Of a stretch of 64,000 bases of DNA, positions 45,352-57,355 are shown piece after piece (the stretch's first letter is position 1; every line of letters begins with the position of its first letter). A model generated the notes under the pieces. That model saw nothing but the letters and a program-made list of their open reading frames with translations, did not search any database and was not told the origin of the DNA. The position numbers and the translations under genes were made by a program. Origin of the DNA: Tolypocladium sp. Sup5 PDA-1 (lineage: Eukaryota; Ascomycota; Sordariomycetes; Hypocreales; Ophiocordycipitaceae); NCBI GenBank assembly GCA_000750105.3, contig JPHH03000047.1, positions 62,001 to 126,000 of the forward strand, read 5' to 3'.

Positions 45352-47330
45352 TGCTCAGACCCGGGCTCTCGGGCTCCTAGACGTATGGAGTTGAACGAAT
45401 GAATGTGGTGACATGAAAACGAATGACTGTGATGACTTAAAAACGAGTGAATGAAAGGCGAGGCCTGGTTTTGTCGAGTCGTGATCGCGAGCAGCCAGAA
45501 AAGAGCCAGTCGATGTCAATATATCGGCTCTCGTTTATTATTGTGATCAGCCATTGCGGCCGACCTCGTGCGTGATGCTACCCTGGTCCACCACGTTCTT
45601 GCCGCCGGGCTGAGCTCCCGCCCCCGGTCGATCGAACTAAAAGCCATCGTTATGGAGCTCCATAAAGGCAAGATCATGAGATGCGATACTTGGGAGATGG
45701 AGAACCTCGTATGGCCCCTGGATGAGGTAGCACTACGGCGCTATGGGAAATTTTCAAAGGCCTGGTATCCATGCACTGCGCAGTTTCAGTTTCAGGCCCA
45801 TGCGTAGTGCGGCTGAACACCATCGGCTCCGTGTGTAGATCGTCTAGTCGTGACTCGTGAGGGTGAAGAATGCAGGGGTAGTCGGCCGAGTTCTCCGCGA
45901 TATTGTTAAGGAGGCCGCTAACCCGCCCACTTGATTATGTCCCCGCTCGTCATTACTGATTAGCTGCTTGACCCCGTCCGGGCCTTGGAAGAGGACCGGG
46001 AAGACGCAACTGCTCGGTGGCCGGTGAGTGGGAGGGTCGGCAGTGCAAAATCGGATCGAACGAACGGACAGGAGCAACTTGGCTGGCCCAGAATCCCGTT
46101 GAATTGATTATTAAGTCGCTTGGCCAGTAAACCAAGTTGCCCTCCTGGCCGTCGGCCTTTCGGAAGACACGAGGCAGGAATTTGCACTTTGCGTGCCGCA
46201 CTGTTCAACCAAGCCAAGGTTCGGAACAGGAGTCATGGGAGAGGCAGCTTTTGTATATGCAAATGCGTGTGCTAACGAAGTGGAATAATGTAGCATGATG
46301 CTCATTGCCACACTCGCACAGCTCGCACGAACCACCAACCACCCTGGGTGCCTGTTTCCAACTGTCCGGAAGACAAGATCCAGCTCGGATGTTTCGGGCA
46401 ACGTTGGTTCATGCCAATGCTGCCAATGGACGCGGGAAGCTCGCTGCAGCTTTCTCTGGCCCTTGTTCTCATTGGCCACTGTGTCTGCTTCCTATTTAGT
46501 TCCCTTGTACATACTCTGTGTGTTACACCCCCTCATTTACGATTTCCCAGCGCCATTCACTAGCCATTTCCCTTGACTCGCGCCTCGAACCTCTTACATC
46601 ACAGCTACTACTTGCGGTCGGAAGGCGTTCTGTTTCTGGATTGTCTTCTTGGTAGTCTTGTAGCTCAGCTCTTCCAGCCTCGCCTCTGCGGGCGGCGGTC
46701 GTGTCGTCGGGTACCGTGTTGCCCGCCAGGTTTCTCTCCCGCACCTTCGATACGAGCATAATGCCGTCCAATGACGGGCAACGAGACAGCTACACGTACA
46801 AGGTGTACGGATCGCACTGCGTTGGAACCGGCGAACCGTCTCCGTTAGTCGCCCTGTTCCGGCAGCTCCAGGGCCACCCGCTCCAGTGTTCTTCCCTGCA
46901 CCTTGCTTTCGCGCGACCTTACACGGACGCAAAACTAGCTACACAGATCTGACCGAGTTTTTTGAATACAGATTACTATATTCATCCGTCAGTGGTGTCA
47001 AGTGAAGAGCATTACCAAGATCATCAGGTGTATCACGTTGCACATATTTATTATACAGGGACTTCGTCGCGGAGAGTGGCCATCACTGTAGTAAACGTCT
47101 CCTACTCGACGAATGCGATAGCAACGCCTCATGGGTGTAGTTGCGGCTAGTCGTCGAACATTTTCTATTATCCAGAATTGCGCGTTGTATCGTTCAATGT
47201 TTTCACTTGTTTGTAGATGCTAGCCTAGTCTTCTGGGAAATACAGGTATACGGGCGCTTTGAACTACCTACTTCTGTACATTGACCGCATGACGTAGCTT
47301 ATGACACTCTCCGGAATAGGTGTAGGTGCC
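45352..47330. other. Galactose oxidase promoter and long spacer with weak ORFs
   Basis: An ORF at 45568-45807 reads like protein (SIELKAIVMELHKGKIMRCD; WEMENLVWPLDEVALRRYGK) but has no upstream exon and no family I recognise. Another at 46762 begins MPSNDGQRDSYTYKVYG, reminiscent of small Tyr/Asn/Ser-rich fungal proteins, and then loses similarity. Both are possible relics. Nothing else is supported. Confidence 0.35.
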
Positions 47331-47960
47331 TTACGCTAATTTGGAGCAGCGTAATGTAGCGACATGTCCCGTACCATGCCCAACGCTGTCTGATATCGCC
47401 TGCCACTGATGGAACCATTGCTCTTCCGTACAGAAATCCTTGAAACATGACGTATATGAATGCCCGGCCACCGAGGCGGAAGAAGTGGCACATGGGAACT
47501 CTGGCCGGCAGTAAACTGTCGTATCGCCAGGCCTGATCCAATGGCTTGCGGAAAGCAATGGAATTTTGGTTGCTCCGAGGGTACTGGTTGCATTGTCGCA
47601 TTATCATTTTGACCTATTCCTCCATTTGACGCGAACCCATTGATCTCGTCTCCCGTGGGTACGCAGGCAACTTGAAATGCAGAAATTGTGCTCGGTGTAG
47701 AAGTATTTTCAAACCTCAATGTCCCGTCCGAGTCGTAAATCGGCGTGGCATCTGTTGGAGTGCCGGTATCTTGCTCTAGTCCAAAAATAGACCCTGATGG
47801 GACTCGATCAGGGACTCGAACTCGATCTTTCCCTATTACATCTGACCACCGATGTTCTCCATCGCTCCCATCCTCACAATAAGATTGGGAGTTGCATTCT
47901 GAGACCTCGGGGTATAAACTTGAAACATCCGTACAGTTGTGAGATATTTGCAGATATCAT
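47331..47960 (-). pseudogene. Cysteine-containing, probably secreted protein relic
   Basis: The minus strand reads continuously from about 47,940: NCTDVSSLYPEVSECNSQSY, then SIFGLEQDTGTPTDATPIYD, then FQVACVPTGDEINGF and KFHCFPQA. A frame change at about 47545 follows, then WIRPGDTTVYCRPEFPCATS and CFKDFCTEEQWFHQW with a stop near 47331. Regular Cys spacing and N-glycosylation sites suggest an extracellular protein. No signal-peptide exon could be joined. Family unknown. It is either broken or contains an intron I could not place. Confidence 0.35.
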
Positions 47961-48854
47961 CGGTCAAGGCTCCCTGTAGAAGCAATCATATGATTTATGA
48001 AGGCTGCGATGTCGATGCAAGCGCCACAAGGATGCGGTCTATCTGGCGGGGTTGTTCCCGTAGTCGCTCGGCTTCCCGTCGTAGACTTTTCTTTGACTCC
48101 CATCTCCTCTCAATATAACGGCAGTCAGTGCCTCGGCGACGGCACCTTCCACAGGGCTGCTTGCCATCACACCGGGAATCCGCATTACCACAAGTGTCCT
48201 ATGACGGGCGCTGGTCGTCTCCTTTTGTTCTTTTGTGCCGGCAAATGTCGCAGGCATGTGGGGTTAACTGTCCACTACCGGGCCTCCTTGAAGGATTGGC
48301 CATTGGCTTACGGAGTACTCCGTACTGGATGTACGTTTTCGAAGCTTTTGAGTATTGACTTTTCTAGAGTGAAAGGCAAGCATGGTTTATTTGATGTGGT
48401 CCCTAGTGAAACGTAAAGGTAAGTACTCCGTATTCTTTATTACATGCGACGAGGGAGGAATAGATCTGCATTGGCACAATGACGTCATATCTTAGCCAGC
48501 CGTAGCAAATGATGGTTCGGCATTTACGAATACCTTGTACGGAACTAGAGGTAGGTATGTGTAAGTCAATCCGGGATCAGCCCCGGAGCAGACCTCCGGT
48601 CCCCGCCATCGTTCAACCTCAATTACATCAACATCGCGCAATAGGCATCGTCATCGACACACACAAGTCGTCATTCAGTAGGTAAAATGCACACTTCCAC
48701 GCCCGATGACCGTGTGTGCGGCGCAACGGCCGGCAGTCGTTGACGTCAACATGGCCGTGTACCTTCCGGGCATGTCGCTATTGGGATACATATGAACCAA
48801 GAACTTCCCCAGTTTCTCTGCCCCCGGAGCAACACCGGTACCTGACATCTCAAC
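47961..48854. promoter_or_regulatory. Spacer and catalase promoter with 16-bp palindrome
   Basis: No gene is supported (the plus ORF at 47997-48416 lacks features). A perfect palindrome TACGGAGTACTCCGTA lies at 48309-48324 and a half copy, AGTACTCCGTA, at 48422-48432. Confidence 0.5.
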
Positions 48855-51122
48855 ATGGCGAACATCGTCCCCGACACAGTCAAACACGCATTCATGGGCT
48901 CCCAAGGCGCCAAGGCCGACAAGCTCTCGGCCAACACCGTCGAGCCCACAAAGGACACGCGCATCACGTCCGACTTTGGCACCAAGCAGTCCAACACGGA
49001 CGACTGGCTGCGCCTCAAAAGCGATGACAAGATCGGGCCCATGCTCTTGGAGGACGGCTTTGCCCGCGAAAAGGTAGGCTCTCGACGACCTATCGGTATC
49101 AGGTGGGTCAACGACTTACAAGTATAGATTCACCGCTTCGACCATGAGCGCATTCCCGAGCGCGTCGTCCACGCCCGCGGCGCCGGCGCCTTTGGCACGT
49201 TCCGCCTCTTCGAGTCCGCCGAGGACGTCACCCACGCCGGCGTCCTGACGGACACATCCCGCGAGACGCCGGTCTTCCTGCGCTTCTCGACTGTGCTCGG
49301 CAGCCGCGGCTCCGCAGACACTGTCCGCGACGTGCGCGGTTTCGCCGTCAAGATGTACACCGAAGAGGGCAACTGGGACATTGTCGGCAACAACATCCCC
49401 GTCTTCTTCATCCAGGACGCCATCAAGTTCCCCGACCTCATCCACGCGGCCAAGCCCGAGCCGCACAACGAGGTGCCTCAGGCTCAGTCGGCGCACAACA
49501 ACTTCTGGGACTTCGTGTACATGCATCCGGAGGCGACGCACATGTTCATGTGGGCCATGTCGGACCGCGGCATCCCGCGCTCATTCCGCATGATGCAAGG
49601 CTTCGGCGTCAACACGTACACGCTCACCAACGCTCGCGGCGAGCGGCACTTTGTCAAGTTCCACTTCACGCCCGAGCTCGGCGTGCACTCGCTCGTCTGG
49701 GACGAGGCGCTCAAGATCTGCGGGCAGGACCCGGACTTTCACCGCAAGGACCTCATGGAAGCCGTCGAGGGCGGCGTCTTCCCCAAGTGGAGGTTTGGCA
49801 TCCAGACGATCCCCGAGGCGCGGGAGCACGACTTTGACTTTGACGTCCTCGACGCGACCAAGGTGTGGCCCGAGGACCTCGTCCCCGTGCGGTACATTGG
49901 CGAGCTGGAGCTCAACCGCAACGTCGACGAGTACTTTACCGAGACGGAGCAGGTCGCCTTCTGTACGGCGCACGTCGTCCCCGGCATCGGCTTCTCGGAC
50001 GACCCCCTCCTGCAGGGGCGCAACTTTTCGTACTTTGACACGCAGCTCAGCCGGCTGGGCACCAACTGGCAGGAGTTGCCCATCAATAAGCCCGTCTGCC
50101 CTGTCATGAACTTCAACGGCGACGGCGCGATGCGGCACACCATCTCCAAGGGCAAGGTCAACTACTGGCCGAACCGGTTCGAGGCGCAGCCTCCAGCCAC
50201 CAAGGAGGAGGGCGGCTACGTCGACTATCCGGAGAAGGTGGCCGGCATCAAGCAGCGGGCCAAGAGCGCCAAGTTCAAGGACCACGTCTCGCAGGCGCAG
50301 CTCTTCTTCAACTCGCTCTCCGAGGTCGAGAGGGCGCATCTCACGGCCGCGCTGTCCTTTGAGCTGGACCACTGCGATGAGCCAGTCGTATACGAGCGAC
50401 TGACGCAGCGGCTGGCCGATATCGACCTCGGACTCGCGCAGGCCGTCGCGAACATGGTTGGCGGACCGAAGCCAAAGGAGGCGGGCAAGGCAAACCATGG
50501 GAGGAAGGCAAAGGGCCTCAGCCAGACCGAGTTCGCGCCCAAGAAGATGACCATCGCATCCCGCCGCGTGGCCATTATCATCGCAGACGGCTACGACCCC
50601 ATCGCCTTCAACGCCATGCGCGGCGCCCTCGAAGGCGCCAAGGCCATCCCCATCGTCATCGGCACACGCCGCTCTGCCATCTTCGCCGCAGGCGAGGACC
50701 CGTCGACCAGTAAGGGCGTCGTGCCCAGTCACCACCTCGAGGGCCAGCGCAGCACCATGTTCGACGCCGTCTTCGTACCCGGCGGCGAGCAGTCGACGGC
50801 CACGCTGCTCAAGAACGGGCGTGCGGTGCACTACCTGCGCGAAGCGTTTGGGCACCTCAAGACCATTGCCGCCACGGGCGACGCGGTGACCTTGCTGGGC
50901 GAGGCGTTCCGGCTACCCGGCGTGGCCATCTCACGCGACGGCGAGGCCGTGGAGAGCTACGGAGTGGTGACGCTGAAGGACGCGAAGCCGGAGAACCTAA
51001 AAGAGGTGGTCAATGTCGTGCGGAACGCAAAGGGGTTCCTGGAGAAGTTTGTATATTCAGTGAGCCAGCACCGGTGCTGGCAGCGGGAGCTAGATGGGCT
51101 GAGCACCATGGTTGCATACTAG
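48855..51122 (+). CDS. Large-subunit (clade 2) heme catalase, CatA-like
   Basis: Two exons (48855-49073, 49128-51122; intron 54 nt) give 737 aa, the usual length for large-subunit fungal catalases. Catalytic His88 (RVVHARGAGAFG), Asn161 (DIVGNNIPVFFIQD) and the proximal heme Tyr (NFSYFDTQLSRLG) are present. The C-terminal DJ-1/PfpI-like domain typical of this clade starts near RRVAIIIADGYDP and includes DAVFVPGGEQS. There is no signal peptide, and the N-terminus MANIVPDTVKHAFMGSQGAK resembles conidial catalases of the CatA type rather than secreted ones. It converts H2O2 to water and oxygen. The C-terminus VAY is not a PTS1. Its position among four oxidase genes suggests, but does not prove, co-function. 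Confidence 0.95.
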
Positions 51123-52404
51123 AGGCGATGGCCTGGTGACGGCGAAGTAACAATAACAATAACAAATGTAGTAATGATCAAGGCTGAATCATTATTGGCG
51201 TCGTGACGGATGTTTGTAAACTATGTACGGCGCGACCATATGATTGTTGTCCAGCTGTCTTTCTGATTCGGGCGTGGCTTCGCCTCCGCCAACCGATAAG
51301 CAAAGCCCAGCAGAACCGTGGAGCAGCTGGTTGGGAATGAAGTCGGGGACGATCTCTTTGAGTCCGTCAGTAGGCTGCCTCCCATACACAGTGAGAAACT
51401 GCCTCTGCCAGGGTCGGGTCGGCTGGGATATGTGAGAACGCCCCGGAAGCATGTTCGTGGCCCTGCCGTTTCATCTGGTGTATCGTCTGAAAAGGAAGCT
51501 AATGGAGATGAGGCCTGCCTCAACATCTACTCAAGGTCTGCCAAACTACCAGTATAGGACGTGTCGACTGAACTCGATCCTGAAGTCAGTAGACAGGAAG
51601 TTGAACCGGACAATAATGTTGACCTCGAGCCATGTAGCGTCCATACCACAGAGTAGCCATCGAGTGAGGACGCCTCCAGCTCGACAAGTGCTCTCCTGCC
51701 ATATCCTACGGCAGCTTGGCCCGCTTCCACATATTCGCAGCTTGGAGCTTCCCACCTCTTTGGTGTGCTTCCTGTGTTCCCTTCCCATCTTTCCACAACC
51801 TCCAACAAGTACTAGGGTTTTGTCGCTGCCGCTGCTGGTCATCCGCGAAGGATATGAGCACAAAAGTTCGATACTTGGTGCCAAGGCTGATGGAGACTGT
51901 GCCATTCGTGTCTGCAACGGATAAGGAACATGCCCGCCCGTGTTGAGTAGATGACCGGCATCTCGTTTGCTTGCTTGATCATGGCCTTCGGCGCGTTCAG
52001 TTGGAGTGAAATCGAAACTTCTTGGCCGAAGTTGGAAGAAATGGCTCATCTGCATCCTGACTTGCTGGGGATGGAAGGCAGAGGCAACCGAGGGCATCCA
52101 CTCTTTGGAGGGATCCAAGTCCATTGCAGAATGCTCCTGCCTCTGCCTCATCGCCCGTGTCTTGATGGACAAAAGCGCATGGGCGAACGACGGCTGAGGC
52201 GCAGGCGCTTGAATGAATGGTTTAAACTGGTACGATTGTTTAGATCGCAAAGCCCGGGAGCCAGGCATATACAGGACTCCGGCGCGGGTGGGTGGCGGCG
52301 GGAGAGGTAGGCATGGAAAGGAGAGTTCCGAAGCCAGGGCCCGTGACCAGATTCGGCGTGTGTAAGTCGCCGGCTTGAGAATGGATATCCCCCCAGGGCT
52401 GCTG
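51123..52404. other. Intergenic region between convergent genes
   Basis: About 1.3 kb. A 322-codon minus ORF (52514-51546) spans most of it but has low-complexity composition, no domain motif and overlaps the permease 3' end. I regard it as chance in GC-rich DNA. Confidence 0.5.
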
Positions 52405-54352
52405 TCAACAGATGAATTTATAAAACGTCTTCCACTTGGGCCACGACGCGCGTTCCTCCTCCTCCTGCGCCACCAGGATCGGCAAGTTGAAATCCCGCCG
52501 TCCTGTATCGACATCCATGTCGCGCACCTTAACGTACCTCGTCCTGTACAAGACCTTGTGTGTGAAGTAGAAGAGAAAGGTGATGGGCACGCCCATGTAC
52601 CTGAGGAAGAAGTTCTGCGCTATCTGGCTCGCGTCCAGGGCCTCCCAGCCGATTGGGAAGGCGCCGACCCAGAACTGCGCGCCGAGGATGAGGACGTTGA
52701 GCGTTAGGCCGAGGTAGGAGCCTAGGACACCGACTTGTGAAATGAAAGGTATGGTGCCAAGGCTGCGCCCGTGGTAGGCCCAGGCGCGACGGAAACGGAT
52801 ATGGCAGAGGCAGATTGAGAACCAGATGAATACTGACGAGAGGCCGGAGATTGCGACGAGCCAGTCGAGCACGTTGCTCTGGGTCCGCAGGTCGGCAAGG
52901 TAGGAGAGTAGACCGAATACCGCTGCCACCGCAAGGGCGACCATTGGCCGGCCCCTCTTGTCCACATACCCCAAGATCTTTGGTGCCTGGTTTAGCTTGG
53001 CCAAGGCGACAAGGGTTCGCGAGGAACCGAAGACGGCCGAGTTACCCACAGACAAGACGGCAATGAGGATAACCGAGTTCATGACCGACGGGAGAACCTC
53101 TATCCCCGCCTCCTCAATAGCGATGACAAAGGGCGAGGCCTTTGCATCTACGCTACTAGTAGCGTCTAGGAGTCGAGGGTCGTTATACGGGACCAGCAGG
53201 CCCACAAGCGTGAGGGAAACGATATAGAAAAGGGTTATCCGCCAAAACACCTGCTTAATGGCGGTGGGGAGAGATTTCCGCGGGTTGGCCGTCTCGGCGG
53301 CGGCCAGGCCAATGAGCTCCGTCCCGGCAAAGGCGAACGCTGCAGTGACAAAGACACTGCACAATCCTTTGAATCCGTTATTGAAGGCACCGGGATCGTG
53401 CCAGAACTCGCCACCAATATATCCACTATCGGGTGTCCCTCCGCAGTTAATAACGATTCCGAGGAGGCTAGGCCGACATGTTAGACCAAGTGCAACCATG
53501 GACCACGACGGAGGTGTTGGGACTCACATAAATCCGATGACGGCGATGACTTTGATAATGGAGAAGGTAAATTCGGCTTCACCATATCCCTTGACGCCAA
53601 AGAGGTTGATGACTATAATTATGACTAGAAACAAGGTCACGAATATGGCACTAGGCAGCTTGTCGGTCCAGTACCGAATAGTTAAAGACGCCGCGATAAT
53701 CTCCAACGGCAGGGCGATGAGCCATTGTATAGCGTAGCTGTGAGGAGTCAAGTCAGTATTGAGTCGTAAACCCGGTGACCGCCGACATAACTTACGTCCA
53801 GCCCATGGCAAACCCCCAAGAGGGGTCCAAGAACCGCGTTGCCCACGAGGAAAAGGATCCGGTAATGGGGAAGATGACGGCCAGCTCGCCGAGGGCTTGA
53901 CATGTGCAATACAGCATGACGCCGACGGTGGAAAAGGCTATCAGCAGAGAGGCAGGACCTCCGGCTTCCAGCGCCTTTCCGGACGCCACGAACAAGCCCG
54001 TGCCTATCGCGCCTCCTATGGCAATCATCTGCAAATGCCTTCCCTTGAGCTTCCGCGCCAGCCCTATATGGGCCGACTGAATAGCTGCCGCCCGCAGGTC
54101 ATAGTAATACGGGTCGCCATGGCCTCGCCGCACGCCGGTTACGCTGCTGACCTGGCTGAGGTGATCGCTCGGGAAGAAGCTCGCGCTGGTGTCGTCGGGC
54201 TTGAAGCTGTCGAGAAAGTGTCGGAAGCGTTGTGGCGACCGGGCTTTGTAGTCGGGTTCCCGCATGCTGTGGGAACTGCCGGGTGTGACGGACTCTTCTT
54301 TGGGTTTGAGCTTGTTGATGGTACTGAGCTCAATGTCCCGATGCGGCGCCAT
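52405..54352 (-). CDS. Amino-acid permease (YAT/APC family)
   Basis: Three exons give 609 aa: 54352-53796, 53737-53528 and 53467-52405, with introns of 58 and 60 nt. A hydrophilic N-terminus of about 105 residues precedes TM1, with the signature LKGRHLQMIAIGGAIGTGLFV. Further APC features are GELAVIFPITGSFSSWATRF, FAFAGTELIGLAAAETANPR and SRTLVALAKLNQAPKILGYV. Twelve membrane segments are plausible. It should import amino acids at the plasma membrane. Substrate range is unknown. Its divergent neighbour is a fructosyl-amino-acid oxidase, so glycated amino acids or betaine-type compounds are possible cargo. Confidence 0.92.
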
Positions 54353-55357
54353 CGTCGACGGCTACCACTACCGCCGTTGGTCGCAGAAAACGAGGCACCA
54401 TCGAGGCAGAGAGGGTGTAGATAGATGGCTCGTGTTGGTGAGCGCACGGGCGGGCGGGCGCACGGGAATGGTGTATCATGCAAAGCTCATGCAAAGCGAG
54501 CGTCGTCTTCGTCGAGAGCGGTTCAAGGGTCGTCGGTGTCGGCGCCCGCTGCCGCCCGAGTCGCAGTCGCAGTCGCAGTCGCAGTCGCAGTCGCAATTTC
54601 CGGCGACGCTGTCAGTCGCACATGGACATGTCGGTCGCCCGTCAGTGATGTCTTGCGGGAGATGTTAGATGGGCGATGATTCGGTGGAGAGGATGGGAGA
54701 TGTGCAGGCCAAGCTGCGGATGCTGTTGGTTGGAGGATGTTGGTTGGTTGGTGGTGAAAAGCGGACCGAGATAAGGTAAGCGAGTCCGCTAACAAAGTTA
54801 GTTGCTAACAGCAGCTGAGTCCGTCCAGCACCAGTCCTATGTACCTAAATACAGGCAACTCCCCCGCAGAAGGCATGCAGTAAAAGTCAAAACCTGCATC
54901 TATCAGCGTGCCCGCCGACCGGAACAAGCAACTTCAGTGCGGCCAAGTTGTGCAGACTTCCGCGTCTAGGTTATTCCGTTAAACCGTCCCTTGAGGACGA
55001 GGACCAGTTCGGGCGGAGTCGCCTCCCGGAATATATAAATCCAAGGGTAGCCTACTAGGCACCCGTGAGTAATGCAATATTTGTTCATCAATATACTAGC
55101 GCCATCAAGACGAGTTATAGTTGCGTACATTATCTCTATCGCCGTAGAAGACGGCAGTTTGGGCCTCTCCGCGTTCAGGGTGAAAAAGAGAGCCGTTCAA
55201 ATGGGATATGCTTCCTGCAACGGGGGGGACCCCCTCTTATTTTTTTTAGAATTTCGTTCAAAGGTCTGGGGTATCCCCATCCATAGCACGGTGCAACGTA
55301 GAAGCGAGTGCCCTGAATCGGATAATCGGATTGTAAAGAGAGAGCGCAAATAAGGCA
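54353..55357. other. Permease promoter and spacer
   Basis: No gene is supported. It contains the hexanucleotide repeat at 54561-54595 and a short inverted AAC/GTT-rich element near 54788-54808. Confidence 0.5.
54561..54595. repeat. (TCGCAG)n microsatellite
   Basis: Five exact TCGCAG units plus a partial sixth (54561-54595) in the permease 5' region. Confidence 0.95.
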
Positions 55358-56797
55358 TTACGATGGTTTGTCACTCTCTCGCACGATGTGAGTCCAGCGC
55401 TCCTCCTCAGATTCAGGGGGCAAGTCCAGAACCTTATTCCCCGCTCCAAACCTGTCCAAGGGGTCCTTGCCCCAGAACGCCTTGGCAATCTCGGGGCGCC
55501 AACGCCAGGTCTTGGCAAACCTCGGTTCCAGCTTGCCCTCCAGGCAGTCAGAAACGAAACCTCCAATCGATGGAATGTGCGCGAAGCCATGGCCAGAGTC
55601 TCCCGCAGCAATCACCAGAGACGGGTGCGACGGATGACGGGTAATGAGGAACTGCCTGTCTTGGGTGTCTGCGCACCAGCATATTCTGGCATGAACCAGC
55701 GGCCGGTCCGCTAGATGCGGCATGGTTTCTCTGAGAAACTGCTTTATGCGCTTTTCCGACTCAAGCGGGACTTGTTGCTTTGCAAACGGAACCGACTTGG
55801 GCATGGTCGAGCCGGCCTCGGTAACCCAGTTGCAGTACCCAGGATGCTCGTCGCAGATTTTGAGTTCATGCCTGTCCTCGTCGGGCTCCATGAAGAACCC
55901 CGTTTCGACATTGAACAGCACGGGGAGGCCTTTGTACAGTTTTACCTCTTCCTCGGTCATCTTGATGTGCCCGAGCGTCCATGCAGTTGGACGGAGCTGG
56001 TTTTCAAAGTCGATAAGCTGCGGCGCAGAGGCACCGACGGCTAGGATGGTACGATCGGCGGTGTGTTCCTTCCCATCGGCCGTTCTGGCTCCACGAATGT
56101 CCCCATTGCTCTGCAGGAGACTGACTACCTCTCCCTGTTGCGAGCCGGTGATGAACTTTGCCCCCAGTCGCTCGGCTTCAGTATACGCGGAGATGAGGGC
56201 CTTACGGGCATGAACCCACCCGGCACCCTTTGGCTTGAACCAGCCTTGCCATTTCAGAAAGTCGCCAGTCAGCACTCCGTCTGGCATGCAGCCACGGAAG
56301 GCTTCGGGCGAATCGAGCTTTGTAAACTCGTATTCGTGGCCGCGAATGTCAGAATCAAGGACGTGTTTCAAAGACTCGGGGCTGGATCCGGCAACTACAA
56401 TGCCGGTGTCGTGATAGTATGGCGAAAAGACCGGGTCGTTGAGCCAGCCTTTAGAGGCTGCAGCCATGGCAGACTGCGCAACAGAGCCGAGGTCGTCTCC
56501 TTCGGTAAAGGAAGCTGGAAGTATTGCATGAGTGGCGTGTTTCAATAGCCGCGAATGGTCATACGGCTGCTTACCTAGCTCTACAAACTTGTTCACGTCG
56601 TGCCCGGCAGAAATTGCGGAGGGAATAGGGTGCACGTCGAAGACGGTGACGTTGGAGTAGCCTCGCCGTACGAGGTGTAGGGCGGTTGAGCAAGCCCATG
56701 TGCCTCCCCCCACGATGATTATCGCGGAGTCTTTGCGGACTGTGGAAAGCATGTTTGTTGATTGCTCCGTCCCTGGCCTGGGAAAAGGTGAAAACAT
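55358..56797 (-). CDS. Fructosyl amino acid oxidase (Amadoriase)
   Basis: Single-exon ORF, 479 aa from ATG 56797 or 464 aa from ATG 56752; the second start (MLSTVRKDSAIIIVGGGTWA) better matches the family. The N-terminal motif IIIVGGGTWACSTALHLVRR, with VHPIPSAISAGHDVNK, is specific to the Amadoriase branch. The covalent-FAD Cys lies in ICWCADTQDRQFLI, and the C-terminal GDSGHGFAHIPSIGG contacts flavin. It oxidises fructosyl amino acids to glucosone, free amino acid and H2O2. Unlike many fungal homologues it lacks a PTS1 (ends DKPS) and has a C-terminal extension of about 25 residues. It shares flanks with an amino-acid permease and a HOL1-like transporter. Confidence 0.9.
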   Translation of the reverse strand: MFSPFPRPGTEQSTNMLSTVRKDSAIIIVGGGTWACSTALHLVRRGYSNVTVFDVHPIPSAISAGHDVNKFVELGKQPYDHSRLLKHATHAILPASFTEGDDLGSVAQSAMAAASKGWLNDPVFSPYYHDTGIVVAGSSPESLKHVLDSDIRGHEYEFTKLDSPEAFRGCMPDGVLTGDFLKWQGWFKPKGAGWVHARKALISAYTEAERLGAKFITGSQQGEVVSLLQSNGDIRGARTADGKEHTADRTILAVGASAPQLIDFENQLRPTAWTLGHIKMTEEEVKLYKGLPVLFNVETGFFMEPDEDRHELKICDEHPGYCNWVTEAGSTMPKSVPFAKQQVPLESEKRIKQFLRETMPHLADRPLVHARICWCADTQDRQFLITRHPSHPSLVIAAGDSGHGFAHIPSIGGFVSDCLEGKLEPRFAKTWRWRPEIAKAFWGKDPLDRFGAGNKVLDLPPESEEERWTHIVRESDKPS

Positions 56798-57355
56798 GAA
56801 AGAAGGGCGTCTCTAGCTCGATGAGGTTCACTGAGGAGCCAGGCGAGTGAAAGTCTGACGGAGGGCAATAATATATAACGATCTCGAGGTAAACAGAAGT
56901 CAAATGTCCAAGCAAGATCGAATATCGAAAGAAGCATGGGTCGCCGCTGGCGGGGAAAAGCCTCCGACGTGATGTGGGGTCCTTGTCCAGACTTCAAGGG
57001 AAGCAAAGAAGGTCCAACCCGATGCTCGGCAGGAACACGCGGAGCAGAATGCGGGGTTTAAACGCTTCCCCACCTCTTCCCCAGATTGCGGGGATCCCTG
57101 CATCTGGAGACAGCAGGTACAGCTCGCAGTCGGCTTGGACCTTCCCAGCTTCAAAGCATTGCCGGCTGGCATTATCAGAGCAGACCTTGATTGGCCGCCA
57201 CGATGGACCTAGCAAGAGCCCACGCCTTCTAGGATCCCGATAATCGGTTTCGATGTCGTACGCGAACGTTTATTTAAACAGCGCTCCATACCACCAAAAT
57301 GGCATGATCCTCCAAGACAGGTCGACACGTCTGCCGTGCCTCCAATCCTAGCACG
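56798..57355. promoter_or_regulatory. Divergent promoter, Amadoriase and HOL1-like transporter
   Basis: About 560 bases with no gene. AT-rich TTATTTAAAC occurs at 57270-57279, about 80 bases before the transporter ATG. Confidence 0.5.

Noticed and set aside
49581..50855. 424-codon ORF antisense to the catalase
   Set aside because: Lies wholly within conserved catalase exon 2; long only because of the strong third-position GC bias of that exon.
51546..52514. 322-codon minus-strand ORF between catalase and permease
   Set aside because: Low-complexity, Arg/Ser/Pro-rich, no domain, overlaps the permease 3' end; likely chance in GC-rich DNA.
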